Of a stretch of 64,000 bases of DNA, positions 46,779-59,400 are shown in pieces. A program made the translations under genes and the position numbers. Location: assembly GCA_018881555.1 (NCBI GenBank), contig JACAXG010000076.1:591446-655445 (forward strand), in the 5' to 3' direction. Source of the stretch: Amblyornis subalaris (lineage: Eukaryota > Chordata > Aves > Passeriformes > Ptilonorhynchidae). Under the pieces are notes generated by a model that did no database searches, was not told where the DNA came from, and saw only the letters and a list, made by a program, of their open reading frames with translations. How positions within the stretch are numbered: position 1 is the first letter of the stretch; each line of letters starts with the position of its first letter.

Positions 46779-48029
46779 CCTGTCCTGGGCAAGGACTGTC
46801 GATGGCACCCTCTCCTCTCTGGCCATCAGCCCTGGGTGACAGGGCCAAAGAGCAGAGGGGAGGGAAAGCAGCCACTGCTGTTTGCGCAAGATGTCTGTGG
46901 GGTCCCTCTGATCAAATACAGTCTGGCTTCAGGTCTTTACTTGCTGATTAAGCTCCACCACCAGGTTTTTCCATCCACTCCTTGGCCTTTATGCCCTTGG
47001 TGACACGATGTCTATTGCTCCTGCCACGACTCTCTTCAATGCATTAGCTTAGCTAGGGGTAAACTCTGACACCAGGGAAAAAAACCCCACTGACAGTTAA
47101 TGGATCCCTNTAGGTCCCTGACCCCTGGGGATATGAGCACAGTACCTGGCAAAAAGCGCATTCTAATGTCTTGGGGAAAAGGTCAGAGTAGCAAGAGAAA
47201 ATAGGCTGTTCATATTTTGTGGAATATTTATCAGGGCTGCAGGCTCTGGAGCTGCACAAGGGGGTCAGGGTCCCTAACCAGGGTGAGGGTCTCTGGCAGG
47301 GGCTCAGCCAGGGCTCCCGGGCACTGCAGCGCAGAGGGCTCTGCGGCAAATTGCCAGCAGTCAGAGGGCTGCACATCATTTGCATAATCTGCAAGATCTA
47401 ATTGTGTCTTTGGGCTTTTAATAAAATGGGATTGGTTTTATTTCAGTGGTTGGCTCATAATAAAGGATTCAGCATTCTCCAAACCAGAATGGATGGTGTG
47501 TGCTGTTGCAGCCGTCCCTGTCTCCAGCTGAGACACCGACACCCTGTGAGCCCCGAGCCCGTGTCCACAGGGATTGTGGCTCAGTGAGCACTGGGGAGGG
47601 GGCCAGGAGCCATTGTCCAGCTGTCAGGGCAGGATGTGCTGCATGATGAGGTTGTCCCTTTGTCGGCCTAAAAAAAACATAGTGTATTTATGCTTTTCAG
47701 GTGGTTTGTTTCCTCCAAGGTAAGGGGAGAGTAGGAAAAAAGGGAGGAAAGTAGATGAGCAAAAAGATTGAGAAATGGAAGAAGAANGAATGGTGTAAGC
47801 AAGGAGTTCTGAAGAAAAAAGGAGCAACCACCCCTAGAGCTTCCATTTGCTTGAAATTTCACTGAGGCTTCTCAAGACCCAGAGTCCAGTTTGGATCTGA
47901 GGCACACCCATGAGCCCCAGCAGCACCATGGGGAGCCATGCCCACGCCTGCTCACCTCCCACCTCAGCCCCTCTCAGACTGAGCTCTCCCTGCTGGGACA
48001 GCAGCCTGGAACTGCTGTACAAGCAGCTT
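46779..48029. other. Mixed spacer with purine-rich tract
   Basis: The plus strand is strongly purine-biased at about 47715-47822, including one ambiguous base at 47787. No gene or transposon is recognised. Confidence 0.4.
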
Positions 48030-48480
48030 GGCTGAAAAAAATCAATAATCTTTTCAATAAAGCATTTTATCCCTTATATATATTGTCTCTCATAAAGATT
48101 TTACACAGACAAAAAGTTCAGAAGTTGGTGTAAAAAATGTTGGGAAAAAGGTGAAGATACATAAGTAAATTACAAACTTGAGGCTGTTTGCAGTACCTTG
48201 GGAAAGTGGGAGTTATATTGATGAGTTTTTATTGATTTACCATCATTCCCAGTGTGGACATTTTCTGGTCTATTATACCACAGTCGCAGCATATTCCCAT
48301 CGCAGCACTAAAGAGGAAATATGGGCAGCCTGACCTTGGCAATATGGAGATAATGAAATACCCTTAATGATCCTTCCAAAAGATTTTACAAGCCAACTTC
48401 AGATTGTATCTGCTCTGTGCTATGCTAATTTTTAGGAAGACTTGGAAGGATATACCAGGGGCTTACAGCTTGAATCCTAA
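48030..48480. promoter_or_regulatory. AT-rich block, enhancer candidate
   Basis: Transposon-free AT-rich DNA with ATTTACCATCATTCCC near 48235 and a poly-purine part at 48100-48170. Weak compositional call. Confidence 0.2.
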
Positions 48481-48879
48481 CTGTGGGGTTTGGGAGTTAA
48501 ATGGAACAGGAATAGGTGACCTCACTACCTGATAGACAAAGGCTGCTGTGAAAGTGCCTGGTGTTTCTAGGAGGCCCTGGAGTCATTCGTCTCCTTCCAG
48601 GGGATGGAGGTTTGTGGCGCTGTCCCCTAGCTGTCCTACAACTTGGCACCTTGGCTGCCCAAGCACTGTGGTGCCCCCGGTCACCCTGTGCCACAGTGGG
48701 ACCATCCGTGCCCCCTCGTCCCCACCACGTCCCTGCAGCCCTGGAGGAACGTGCTCAACACCGGGAAGAGTTGCGGCACTTCAGGGTGACTTTGGGGACA
48801 GCTCAAGGAGATTTACCATACATATACCTGCCTGGAATTGTACCTAGCAGGGACATAAATAGTAGGTTTCAGTGCTCTG
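48481..48879. other. GC-rich spacer
   Basis: Open frames in two plus frames and one minus frame coexist; no gene is supported. Confidence 0.5.
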
Positions 48880-49310
48880 CTTTCCNCGTCTCCCCTCCCC
48901 AGCCCAGCTGGCAACACAATTACCAGCCCCAAAGTATTATTTTCTTAATAAAAATGTTATGTGTAAAGCAAAGCCACAAATGAGTCCCAAGCCCATGCAG
49001 ATCTCAATCACTCCCTTCTTTATTCCCCAGCGAGATTGCTAATGACCTTCACGCAAACCTTCACCAAATCTTTTTGAAAGGCAAATATTAATTTCCTAGC
49101 ATGAAAAAAGGAAATAAAAAAGCCTATTTTTCATGGGAACCACGCAGAAAGAAAGATATATTTTCCTTCAAAATGCGGGGAGGATTTTTACATTTTGTCA
49201 CTTGCTTTGCATAGACTTGGTACCCACCATTTGTTCACCTCTGAATGTAATCTCTCGCCATAAAGCTTCGCTCTAAATTCCTCCACTCCCTGTTAGGCTC
49301 TGATAGCTCC
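48880..49310. promoter_or_regulatory. Candidate conserved non-coding element
   Basis: A block with ACACAATTACCAGCC near 48914, TTGCTAATGACCTTC near 49036 and GCAAATATTAATTTCC near 49082. Motif density is moderate and no transposon is recognised. Confidence 0.3.
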
Positions 49311-50399
49311 TTAGCTCTGCCNGAGCGGTGCCGGCGCTGTGCTCCTGCAGCACGTTCTCAACTCTCTGGGAGGAGACTGGGAACAACGCTTTAAATTTTA
49401 ACAGCTGAACCATTCATTTTTAAAAAGGAGGCACCAAAGCCATGTAACATTTTATAGCAAAGTCTGCAGAAGTCATTTATAATACAAAAATCCTTTGTAG
49501 GGAGCTGCACCATGCTGTGCCACAGCATCCCTGGCATGTGTGTTTCCTATGCCAGCAAGCACTGAAGATTCCATGTGAGAAGTGGTGAGAGGCAACACAC
49601 CCGGGAGCAGAGCCAGCCTCTCCGTGCGGATGCTCAGGACCTCTGCATGCCTACATTGTCTGCAATGGGAGCACAGAGAGAGCTGATCTCAAAACGAGAC
49701 ACATCCTCAATTTTTGTTAGGCCTCCTTTGGACACTGAGTGTTGATGTTTTAATGGTTTGTGATGTGCCAGACCAGGCTCACATGTACTCAGGATGGGTT
49801 TGGACCTGGCCCTTCGGCTGCCACTTGCTTCCAGCAGACTTCCCAGCAACCCAAGGTTTTGGGTTGTGCCCCGGAGTCGGAGCCGACGCAACATGTGGCA
49901 TGCAACACAAAGCCATCCTAGAGCACAAATCTGTGCTTTGCTGAGGAGATCATCCAGACCAGTCTGTGCTAAATAACATGTACTTGATTCCAGAGCCAAA
50001 GCAGTGGCACAGAGGCAGCTTCTTCCCTTGTTTTAGACCTTACCTTCATCTTCAGTGATTTTTTTTTTAGTACTAACTTCATTAGTCAGTTAAAAGAGTG
50101 GTCTAAAGAGTATTTTCCGGAGGTCGTTTGCTGGGGTTTTATTCCATAGGTCTTGTACACTTTTTTCAGATTAGTCTGTCTAAAACGAGTGAGAAAATGC
50201 TGTAAGAACCAATGCGAACCAAGCCCCTGTGCTGTGAGCCATGTGTACATGCTGGCTGCATTCTGGCTCTGGCATTTGCTCACCCTCGTGTTGCCCAGGC
50301 TGCCTGGGCAGGCGAGTCAGGGTGCACAGCTGGAGCTGAGCCACCACCTCCTCTGCTTTGGTGGGTCCTCAGCACGTCGCCACACGAAGTGAGCAACAG
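49311..50399. other. Mixed spacer
   Basis: No gene, repeat family or strong motif cluster is seen. Confidence 0.45.
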
Positions 50400-50860
50400 T
50401 TTGTCTACACATATTTGGGGGAAAACCAGTTAATATAACAATAGCACTAAATCAGGCACAGAACTTCAAGTACAATTCACAGCAAGAAGTTGTTAATACC
50501 TTTATTATGGGATAAAATGTATTCATGATATTAAAGACATCACATTTCTGCCCTGGTGTCACATTTTAGATGTAGCGTAGATAAATGATATATCACTGTA
50601 AGAGATCTACAAAAACCATTAGTAACCATGACATTTTGACGTCAGATTTTAAAAAATTCCTAAGTAATCTTTTTGATTTATGAAATGGTGTCCAGGTTCA
50701 TCGAGACTGATCTCAGATTTATCACAGCCTGGTTAGAATTATTAATGATTTTCAATTTGTAAATCCAATGCCAGCATGTCCAAGTGCTCTCAGCAAAATC
50801 ACAGAGAGCTGACAGGGAGATTTTGCTCAATCCATAGTTCTCAGCTCTTGNAGGATTTGG
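50400..50860. promoter_or_regulatory. AT-rich block, enhancer candidate
   Basis: The part at 50560-50770 includes GAATTATTAATGATTTTC near 50736 and CCATTAGTAACC near 50617. It borders the CpG-rich SOX-word cluster at 50865. Confidence 0.3.
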
Positions 50861-50864
50861 TGGT

Positions 50865-51000
50865 TAACCCGCTGTGGGCCGGCGCGGGCGCCAGCCCCGC
50901 ACAAAGCCATTGTTCTGCGCGGCACAAAGGAGCCGCGGCCGCCCGCGCATGAATCACGGCCCGAGTGGCCATGAAACACACGGCGTCAACAGGAATGAGT
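50865..51000. promoter_or_regulatory. CpG-rich element with three SOX-type sites
   Basis: A 135-bp CpG-rich patch embedded in AT-rich DNA. It contains ACAAAG at 50901-50906, CATTGT (reverse of ACAATG) at 50908-50913 and ACAAAG at 50924-50929. The first two face each other as ACAAAGCCATTGT, which resembles the paired inverted sites bound by SOX8/9/10 dimers. CpG-rich enhancers with SOX sites are known at developmental genes. Binding is not shown here. Confidence 0.4.
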
Positions 51001-51949
51001 GATCTGACTTTTACAGGCTCCTACTGAAGACCCTTAAAGACTTAAATTATAATGAGAAGAAAAGCTGATCTAAGCCAAAACAGACAGGCTTGGGTAGTTC
51101 TCCCCTACAATTCATCACGGGAGCAGATGAAAGGGAGGCAGGGGCAAAGAAAAAAGCACCGGCACGTCTGCATCCCTCAGCAGCCAGCGGGAATATCTCT
51201 GGAGAAGAAAGCACACCTCGGGTAAACACACTCCAGAGCCCAAGAAGAATATTTATGTCATAATTTATGGGATAATTGTCCCACCACTACAGGGAGGGGT
51301 TAGAGGGAGATTTGGATGCTAAAATGTTCTCTGCAGCGGGAAGCTGGCTGTTCCTCCTGTGAGGGGTGAGCGGGTTCTGTGCCACCCTACCTGCCCTTTT
51401 GCGGTGACAAGTGTCACCATGGACACCATGGGTGTCACCTGTCAGCCTCTCCAGGACCAACACTGCCTTGGGTTTTAAGATGGTTAAAGCAAAAACCACT
51501 ATGATTCATCCTTAGGCTGCAGACAGCCAAATTCTTATTTACTTTAAAAATTCTCTCTCTCAGGTGCCTGGATTTCCAAGACTTTGGGGTGGCTCGGGGT
51601 CTGCACTGCAGCCCCAAAGCCCCACATCCCCCAGGAGTGGGCACAACTCTGGCTGCCTTGCTGGGAGTTCCAGACCAGTGTCCACTGGTGCACACAGGGA
51701 TGGGCAGTGGGTCCAACCCAGTGCCCCATAGCCGAGGGGGCTCGGATTTGTTAAATACAGGCAAGGGACATTGGACTGTGGGCACGGTGGAGACTGGTTT
51801 GACTNCTGCTCTGGAATCCACATCCGGGCAGGGCAGAATGGCCATGCAGCTCAGAGCCTGTGGATCAGCAGCATTTACAGGTGCTGCTCAGCCTCTGAGT
51901 GGATTTTAGCTCCATACTGTACGGACATCAGGAAGGCAACATTTCAAAA
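51001..51949. other. Mixed spacer
   Basis: No supported gene; chance open frames on the minus strand at 51435-51845. Confidence 0.45.
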
Positions 51950-52300
51950 AGGATAAAATTCCAGTAATCCTTTAGTCCAGCACTGCCATAGCTGCTCATG
52001 CTGCCCAGAGCATGCGGGTGCCTGCAGAGAGTCGGTGTCTAGTTTTCTCTCAAGTACTCCACCTTAATNGGGCAGGTAAAACTCTATAATTAGGGACCTT
52101 AACTGGGGAATTTTTCTAATCCATCATATCTGCTCCATTATTCAACTCTATCAAATCCATGCATGCAGGGAGAAGCAGGACATTCTTCACAACACTGTCA
52201 ATATTAACGTCTTTCCAATTACAGAGCATTATAATGGCAGCCTGATGAGGAACTGTGACATGCTGCCTGCAACTTCTAACTTTTGATTAAAGCCTCCTTC
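51950..52300. promoter_or_regulatory. AT-rich block, enhancer candidate
   Basis: AT-rich, transposon-free sequence with CTATAATTAGGGACC near 52083 and several ATTA words. Weak compositional call. Confidence 0.2.
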
Positions 52301-52462
52301 AAGATGATGCCCTTTAATTTATGGTGCAGGGCTGGCCAGGCACAGGTGAAGAAATGTTGGGAGCGAGCAGTGTCACGGCTGCTCTTGCACCCACCCAGAA
52401 CAGCTCATCTGCCTGTGAAGTGGCTCCAGGGGAAGTCCAGCTGTGTCTCCACACCCTCCACA

Positions 52463-52580
52463 TAGAATCATAGAATCATATAGGTTGGAAAAAGCCTCCA
52501 AGATCATTGAGTCCAACCTTTGCCCAATCACCCACCTTGCTACAACCTTCTCTCAGATAGTTGTAGAGAGTGATAATCGC
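52463..52580 (-). mobile_element. CR1 LINE 3' end, minus strand
   Basis: The plus strand reads TAGAATCATAGAATCATATA, the reverse complement of the tandem CR1 3' terminal repeat, then GGTTGGAAAAAGCCTCCAAG and GATCATTGAGTCCAACC. Near 52560 TTGTAGAGAGTGATAA matches a CR1 region that normally lies further inside, so an internal deletion is likely. The terminal repeats are nearly intact, which makes this one of the younger copies. Confidence 0.95.
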
Positions 52581-53959
52581 ATGCANTGGGAGGATGCACC
52601 TGGGGCAGCCTCTGCAAGGTGCCCAGCAAAGGTCTGGAGCCAGAGCCCCGCGTCAGTTCAGCAGCCAAGCTGGAACCTCCAGGTCCCAAGGGACAGGGAC
52701 AGAGGCCCAGCTCCCCTGGGACCCCCGGCAGCACTGCAGCTCCAGCCCCTCCGCCAGCTCTGCTCCCTGACAACTGCCTGGGCTGTCTGCAGCTGGCAGA
52801 GGAGGGGTGTGAGCTGCTGATACCGCGGTTGAAAAGGGGGTTTATTAAAATATTCTTCTGACAGGTTCATTTTCTGAATTCCTCTGGATTATTTCCAGCA
52901 TTCCAGTTCCATCAGAAAAAGCTCTTTTCAAGGGGATGGGGAGAGGCTGTGGGGCATTTCTTCCCTTTTCTTCTCATTTAGATGGCAAAAGTTAATCCTT
53001 TGAAAGTCAGAAACAACCACAACTAACTGCGATGGACTGAGTCATTTCACAGTGCAACAGAAGTGCTGGGACAGAGCAACGTCCCGAGAACCTGCAGTCC
53101 TGCAGGAGAGCCCTTCTAGCAGAGGGAATGAANTGTCATGGCTGCAGCCGCACTTGCTTTGTGTCAGAGCTGTGTGAGCTGCAGCTGTGGCCAGGCTACA
53201 AGGGCTCCCCTCCTGGTGCAGGACACTCACCTCGGCAAGACTGGTGTCATCCTCTTGTGGACTCGAGTCCCTCCAAAGCACCTGGAATGACAGTGTGAGC
53301 CCAGGAATGCTGGTCACTTCTTAATATTATGCTTTTTCATCAAACTTCTTAAAAAAGCTCTGCTCTGGATAAACTCCAAATTGCTGTAACCTCAACTGCA
53401 GATGTGTCTCCATGAGGTTGTTCAGAGGACCTTGGCAGAGGAATTTGTGCAGCCACCAGAAAACAGGAAAAGATCATTGGGATCATGTTGGGACAGATGA
53501 TGGACACATGGCCAATAAGCCCTGACAGGGGCAGCCACATTTACCCACAGCACGGAGCTGAATCCAAAAGCATGCAGGGAGTCCATCCCGACACCTTCCT
53601 GGGAGAGGTGAGCACGGGTCCTGCAACCCAGTGTCGCGTCCAGGGTCCACGCTGAGATCCTCGCCCAAGGGCCTCTGGGCAGGTGCCCAGCAGCNATGCC
53701 CTCCCAGCCGGGCTCACCCACACGCCGAGGTTTTGGTGGGTCCCTGACCTCCGGTGCCCGTGGCCCTTNGGTGGGTCCAGGAAGCCGGGTTCCCACGGAG
53801 GAAGGGATCCACGGGAACCCAGAGCAGCAGCAGCCCTNAGCCCAGACCCTGGGGCAGGAGGAAGCAGCTGGTGGGCACACGGTGTGGGGCATCCTGCCCC
53901 TCGGCCACTCCACTAACAAGCCAGCACTGGTGCCTTTCCAGAACAAACATGATTCCGAT
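52581..53959. other. Mixed spacer
   Basis: No gene is supported. Ambiguous bases are frequent here (52586, 53133, 53695, 53769, 53838). Open frames at 53422-54096 minus and 53683-53974 plus overlap and are judged chance. Confidence 0.45.
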
Positions 53960-55560
53960 GGAAAGCTAACATGACAAGAGGCGCACACAGTAATAACCCA
54001 GTGAGGAGACATGGCTCTCAAGACATCTCCAGACCCCAGATTAAATGAAATTTTGACAGAGAAAAACACATATTGGCAACATTTCTTGATCCACAATTCA
54101 AAGAGAAAATTGAAACCATATTTCCGTAAGAATCAGACACTGGAAAGAAGTTCTTAATAAACAAAAAGAGACAGGTCATGTAATTCACTCCCTTTTCCTC
54201 TTTTCCATTTGTTGGCCAGGAACGATTAAGAGTCAAGGAAAGACGGTTTTTAACTGAAAATTTGTACTTGAACTTGACAAACAAAACAACTTGGAAAGAA
54301 ATTTCCCAGCTGCAAGTCTGAATATTTATGTCTAGAGACGCAAGAAACATTTCAAAACATTAAACAATTTGCAAAACCAAAGCTGCTAGGTTTGGGTTGA
54401 AATCCTCTGGTCTGCAGCCTCCTCTCCACCTCACTTTTAAAAACAGCAGCTGAGGAACCCAGAGGTGGAGAGGATTGAGGCGGACTGCTTGCCTTGTTTG
54501 GTCAGGGACACATTAAGTGTTCCCTCTTGGAAGGGGTCAGTGCATCAGTGGCTGTCGGAGCCCTGTTTCCATGGTCAGTTACCCAGCAAGTCAAAGGCAC
54601 CTGTACAGGCNTGACTCAGGTGTGGGTCCTGCTAGGAGATCTCTCTTCACTCAAGAGCCAATGCCCTAAGATCAGACTTTTTTGTCCCTGGATTTTCTGC
54701 TCTAATTGTTCCCAGGATACAGGGCTTTGGCACTGCATTTTTTTGTCCATTCGAAAATTCTCAGCCTTTCTCCGAAGTGAAAACTGAAGAAAAACAAGGT
54801 AAATAAAAATTTTTTAAAATTGTGGAAATCCTTAGGATCCCTCCTCCCTGCAAAAGATAACCTGGAGGTGAACTGGCACATGGAGTCAGCTTCTGACAAG
54901 GTTCATTCCCAGACCCAGAGGAGCAGAGCAGCACCCTGGAGTGTGACCCTCAGCCCCGGTGTGAAGCCTGAGCCCCCTGGACCCCTCCAGCCTGGCCGCT
55001 GGGTGCAGGTCCAGGAGGGGCGGGGGAGCTGTGCTGGTGCCGTGCAGAGGGGCAGGCGCTGCACCACTGAGTGACATGAATTAGCGTGTGACAGTGACAG
55101 AAAATGGAAAAGAATGGCCCTGCAAATGCAGTTACAAGAGAAAAGCAAATTGATTTAGTGGACATATGAGTATTTTTGAGAGAGAAAGCAAGAGAGCTGC
55201 CTGACATATTCCAAGATACCCCACGATTGCTTCTCTTAAGGAGATGTCATTCAGATTTCCCTGAACTAGCCTTTAAATTACAGTTCTATAAATAGATCGG
55301 GCACTGGCAGTATTTACAGTGTGAGCATCAGGTGAAAAACTACAGCGGCTGCCACGGCTGCTCCTCTCACCTTGCGCCTGCCCCGCTGGAGGTTAACTCT
55401 GATTTCCATGTTAATGCCGCCTCGATCCCAATGGCTGCCATTTGTCAAATTAACATTCATTTCAACAACCCAAAAGTGAGAGCTTTTAAACATTAATTCA
55501 CAACTATGAGCNCTTCTCAGCACATTATTATGTTACTGTGATGAAACAAACTGCCTATGG
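53960..55560. other. AT-rich and mixed DNA with enhancer-like parts
   Basis: AT-rich stretches at 53960-54380 and 55080-55560 lack transposon similarity; the second has CATTTGTCAAATTAAC near 55439, in which TTTGTCAAA is nearly palindromic. The GC-richer part at 54840-55060 has chance open frames. Confidence 0.3.
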
Positions 55561-56029
55561 AAAGATATAGATCGTGTTGGAAATGTTGGCACTGCAGATG
55601 GGAGAGGAGGCCCATCGCGGCGGCAGCGCTAGCGCGGGCAGCAGTGCCCGTGCCCCGATGCTGGCACAGGGGGGAACAAATGGGGCCAGGAGCCCTCGGA
55701 GCTGCTGCCCGTGGCATGTGCTCAAGCACGGTGTTCCCACCGTGGGCAGCCCAGGGCTGTGTATCCCCCCTGGGTCTCTGTGGGAGCCGCCACCCCGTCT
55801 GGAAATGCCAGCTTGCCTCACTAGACTGCTCACTCTCCTTCCTGCACGGCATTCCCGGGAAGCAGTTTGCCAGGAACCCGCTCCCGCCGCTATGCCAGCA
55901 CGAGAATTTCGGAAGCAAGAGATTATCATCTGAAAGATTTAAATCGGTGCTATTTTGAGTCTGCAATTACTCCAGCTCTCACCACGACTGATCAATGTGC
56001 TGTCTCTGATTAACAAGACAAATTAGCGG
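55561..56029. other. Mixed spacer
   Basis: Open frames on both strands over the same bases; no gene is supported. Confidence 0.45.
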
Positions 56030-56520
56030 AAGGCCCTTGCCACGCCGCTGCCCGGGAGGGCCGTGCCTGCGCAGGGGTGTGGACCAAGGCAGGATGCGGC
56101 GCCAGCGCCCAGCGGCCCTTGGGACATCCCTGGATGGGGACTGCGCTGCTTCCCGGCCAACTGCTGCTGCCTCCTTCCCGGGCAGCGAAGCCCCAGGCGT
56201 CACCACTTCCAAAAAACTGCCTTGTCCAAGGGTCCGAAAGCACGCACGGTCCCTGCAGCCAGGGCGCCCGGCAGCCCGGCAGCCCCTGCTCGGAGCACCC
56301 GGCGGGGCCGGTGGGAAGTGCCAGACACGAGGGGAATCCGCCACCCTTCAGCTGTGAGCACCCACAGCCCCCGCAGCCCGTGCGGAGGCCGCCGGGTGCT
56401 GCGGGAGCCGCTCGGCAGAGCCCCGTCCCCTCCCGCACAGCGGGCACCGCGCAGCCAGCGCTGTCCCCAGGGGCCGGCGCTGCCTTCCTCCAGCCGGCAC
56501 AGCCCAGACCCCTCCCGACG
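56030..56520. promoter_or_regulatory. CpG-rich segment
   Basis: GC-rich DNA with frequent CpG over about 490 bp. Open frames of 110-171 codons occur in three plus and several minus frames at once, which is compositional. It could be an orphan CpG island or a promoter; no core promoter element stands out. Confidence 0.3.
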
Positions 56521-58429
56521 CCTTATCCCTCCCATCCTGTTTTCCAGAGCCTGGATGGAGTTTTAATGGAATTCAAGGATGAGTTGAACTGATGTGTCTC
56601 TTTCTCAGCGTCCACGTCTGGCGACATGTGCCAATGGTGCGGCAGGACGGGATTTCCTCTCACTTCTCAGAATGAGAAGGACCAGAGGGGTCCCCTTGCC
56701 CGAGGGTGGGGGCGTTGGGCACCGTGGGTGCAGCGGGCAGGAGCCCAGAGCAGCTGCAGGCAAGGCAGGCATGCCAAGGCTTCGTGCCATGTGGCACTGG
56801 GGCCGGGAGTGCCGTCCCACATCTGGTCTTCTGATTTTCCTGANGTTCTATCTCCCCAAATAAGCACAGACAGATACCTACAACTCAACTACATCTGGAA
56901 TAATCCCCAGCTCCTAACTGAATCCAGAGCTGTAATTCAATCAAGATGTTCTGCTGACACTATAAACCGGGAGAGCAGCATGGAGCAGCGAGTGTAAATG
57001 CCAGCAGAACCTGAGACTGAATTACAGCTGCACTGTTGCACCAGACACGTCGTGCTCAGACACAGGGGAACAGAGTCCTCTTTGTTAAACTAATTATTTT
57101 AATACATAGAAGGAGAGGACAGAAAGGACCTGTTAAATATTTACCATTTCAAGCCTTTTCTTGCAGGCCATTCTTTCGCGGTTGTTGATATAAGCTGCTC
57201 TGTGCCGCAGTTAAACCTGCCCATAAAAATGGAAAGGTTGGAAGTGTGTGTGACATATTTCAGGGGGACAGGGTGACTCCAGGGGCTGGTAATGAAGCCC
57301 AGAGCCTTTCACCTCTGGAGCGCTGGTTTGAATCCAAACACCATTTCCATCTGCAGGTGGTTTAGCTGCATCCATGTTATGAGCTGGGCTTTCTCCGTCC
57401 TCATGACCAAGCACTCTCATGGGGTAAAGGTCCTCCCCACTGGCACAGTGCCTGGTCGTCCCATCGGAGGGGTCAGGAGGGCAGGGAAGGGGGTTCGAGC
57501 TCTCCCTTCCACTTTTGGGAGCCCCAGGACAAGCACAGCCCCTGGCTTAGTGGTGAGTTACGCTGCTATGTCCTGTAGGGACAGCAGAGTTCACAACACC
57601 CTGAGAACCAGCAAGTCTTCCTGACACTGGAGTGGCCATCCCGGGAGCAGGCAAGTGGTGGTGGCAGAGTGGCAGCTCCAGCGGGCACTGGTGTCCCTGC
57701 CCCAGGAGAGCCCTGCGTCCCATCAGTGCGGGCCAGCACCCAGCCAGGGACCTCATCACTGGAGGAGTGTTTTGGAAAACCCATTGCCATGGCAATAGCT
57801 GTTTGCTGTGGGAAGGGCATGTGGTTCAGGCACTGCCACCCCAGCAAGGGCACTGCTGGCCGGAGGGAGACACAACACCAAAACACCCAGGGAGGGAAGA
57901 GGGACAAGCACTGGCAGCACACGGCACCTGCCTCTCAAGCAGAGGCTGCATCGCTGGAGGCTCCAGCAGGTCAGAATTACAGACCTGCAGGAAAGCTGTG
58001 GCAGTGCCTGAAAACACCAGGGCTGCATTGTCACCCACCTGGCAGCAGAAAACAGGGACCCCTGACAGCTGAGACCCTGAGCTGGGAGCAGGTCCCTTGG
58101 CACTGTGTCCGGAACCTGACTGCCTGAGCAGCCACCACCAGCAGGTGGGCAGAGGCGGGCAGGTGAGACCCTGGGAGCGTGTCCCACGGGCAGCAGTGGC
58201 ACTGCAGCCTCTCGGTGACATGTCCTCGTGGCTGACCCTTTCCACGAAGATTAATGGAAAGTGTCTGCCTCCCGTGGTGCTGCCGGTTCCGTCTGTCTGT
58301 CTGCTGATAAGACGAGCCTTCTGTTCCCAGCCCAGGCAGGGAGAAGGCTCCGTCCTCACCCCAACGGGGCGGGAACTCAGCTGCCCCTGCCCAGGGCACG
58401 GCTCCTCTGAGGAGCTCAAATTTTGCAGA
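56521..58429. other. Mixed spacer
   Basis: About 1.9 kb with no supported gene; an AT-richer stretch lies at 56860-57230. Open frames at 57632-58419 exist on both strands and look like chance. Confidence 0.45.
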
Positions 58430-58960
58430 TCTCAGCAAAAACTGTGGGAAGAACTCAAATATGCAGCAAGCACTGATTTTCCATGTGGATGCATTGCCAT
58501 TAGCCTTACCCATTAATTAGGATAATAGTAATTGTTATGATAATGATGATTATAGAGACTACTTCATANTTACTGAGGTTGGAAATATCTAAACCAAACC
58601 CTTGCACAAGCCGTGTGCTTTTATCAAAGCCATTAATGTCTGAGATAACATTTTTAAATGCCAAATTTTCTATGAAAACGTATATTTATATCAAGAAAAT
58701 TAAATTTCAGCTTAAGGTTCTTATTATAAATAAAAGAAAATAAGTCAATAAAACAATAAATATTTAACTGAATGAAGCAGAAATTATATCCAATTATATT
58801 TTCTTTAAAACGCAATTTATCTGCCAATATTTTCTTTAAATGCTCATGTTACTTTTTCACTTACTAACAATAAATGCCTGGATGCATTTCAAAGTGGTGC
58901 CTTTTCTATTATTTCATTTCCTGGAGTCCTCGGCTTGAAAGGACATTAATAGCACACTAT
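58430..58960. promoter_or_regulatory. Candidate conserved non-coding element, AT-rich
   Basis: About 500 bp of AT-rich, transposon-free sequence with CCCATTAATTAGGATAATAG near 58509 and TTAAATGCTCATGTTAC near 58835. Strong composition change at both edges. Confidence 0.3.
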
Positions 58961-59334
58961 AAATAAAAAAAAGTTACTTAAGGATTTACAGCTGAGGATT
59001 TCTATGGAAACAAACCAGAGAGGGGAGTTTGCATCAGGATGGGGGTGGGGGATGGAAACAAAGAGCTGAAAATGGGAACCAAAGTTCAGCTGCCANATGG
59101 CAGCCCCGGGTCCTCCTGCCTGCGCCCAGCTCCGCGTCACGGGTCACCCGAGGTGGGGGGCACACGGGCTGTGGCACACCCTAATGCAGCCACGTGCGTC
59201 CTGGTGCTGCTCTGGCACAGGAACGCCGACAGCAGAGGGACAGTTTCGGCTGCCAAGGGGAAGCTGCTGCCAGACCTCCTGCCTGTGCCCAAGATGGGAG
59301 TTGCAGGGATGGTCCTACGTGCCAGGGCACTGTG

Positions 59335-59400
59335 GGACACTGGGGTGCCACAGGACACTGGGACAACAAGGGACACTGGGATGTCATGGGACACTGGGAG
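59335..59400. repeat. 18-bp minisatellite, about four copies
   Basis: GGACACTGGG-type units start at 59335, 59353, 59371 and 59389, an exact 18-bp period. The second half of each unit varies. It lies in a GC-rich spacer (58960-59560) without a supported gene. Confidence 0.9.

Noticed and set aside
56037..56592. Open frames of 106-171 codons in three plus frames
   Set aside because: CpG-rich DNA without stops in any frame; no domain or splice support.
58564..58615. Possible further copy of the duplicated element (TTACTGAGGT near 58569)
   Set aside because: Only about 15 bases match copy A and nothing follows in register.
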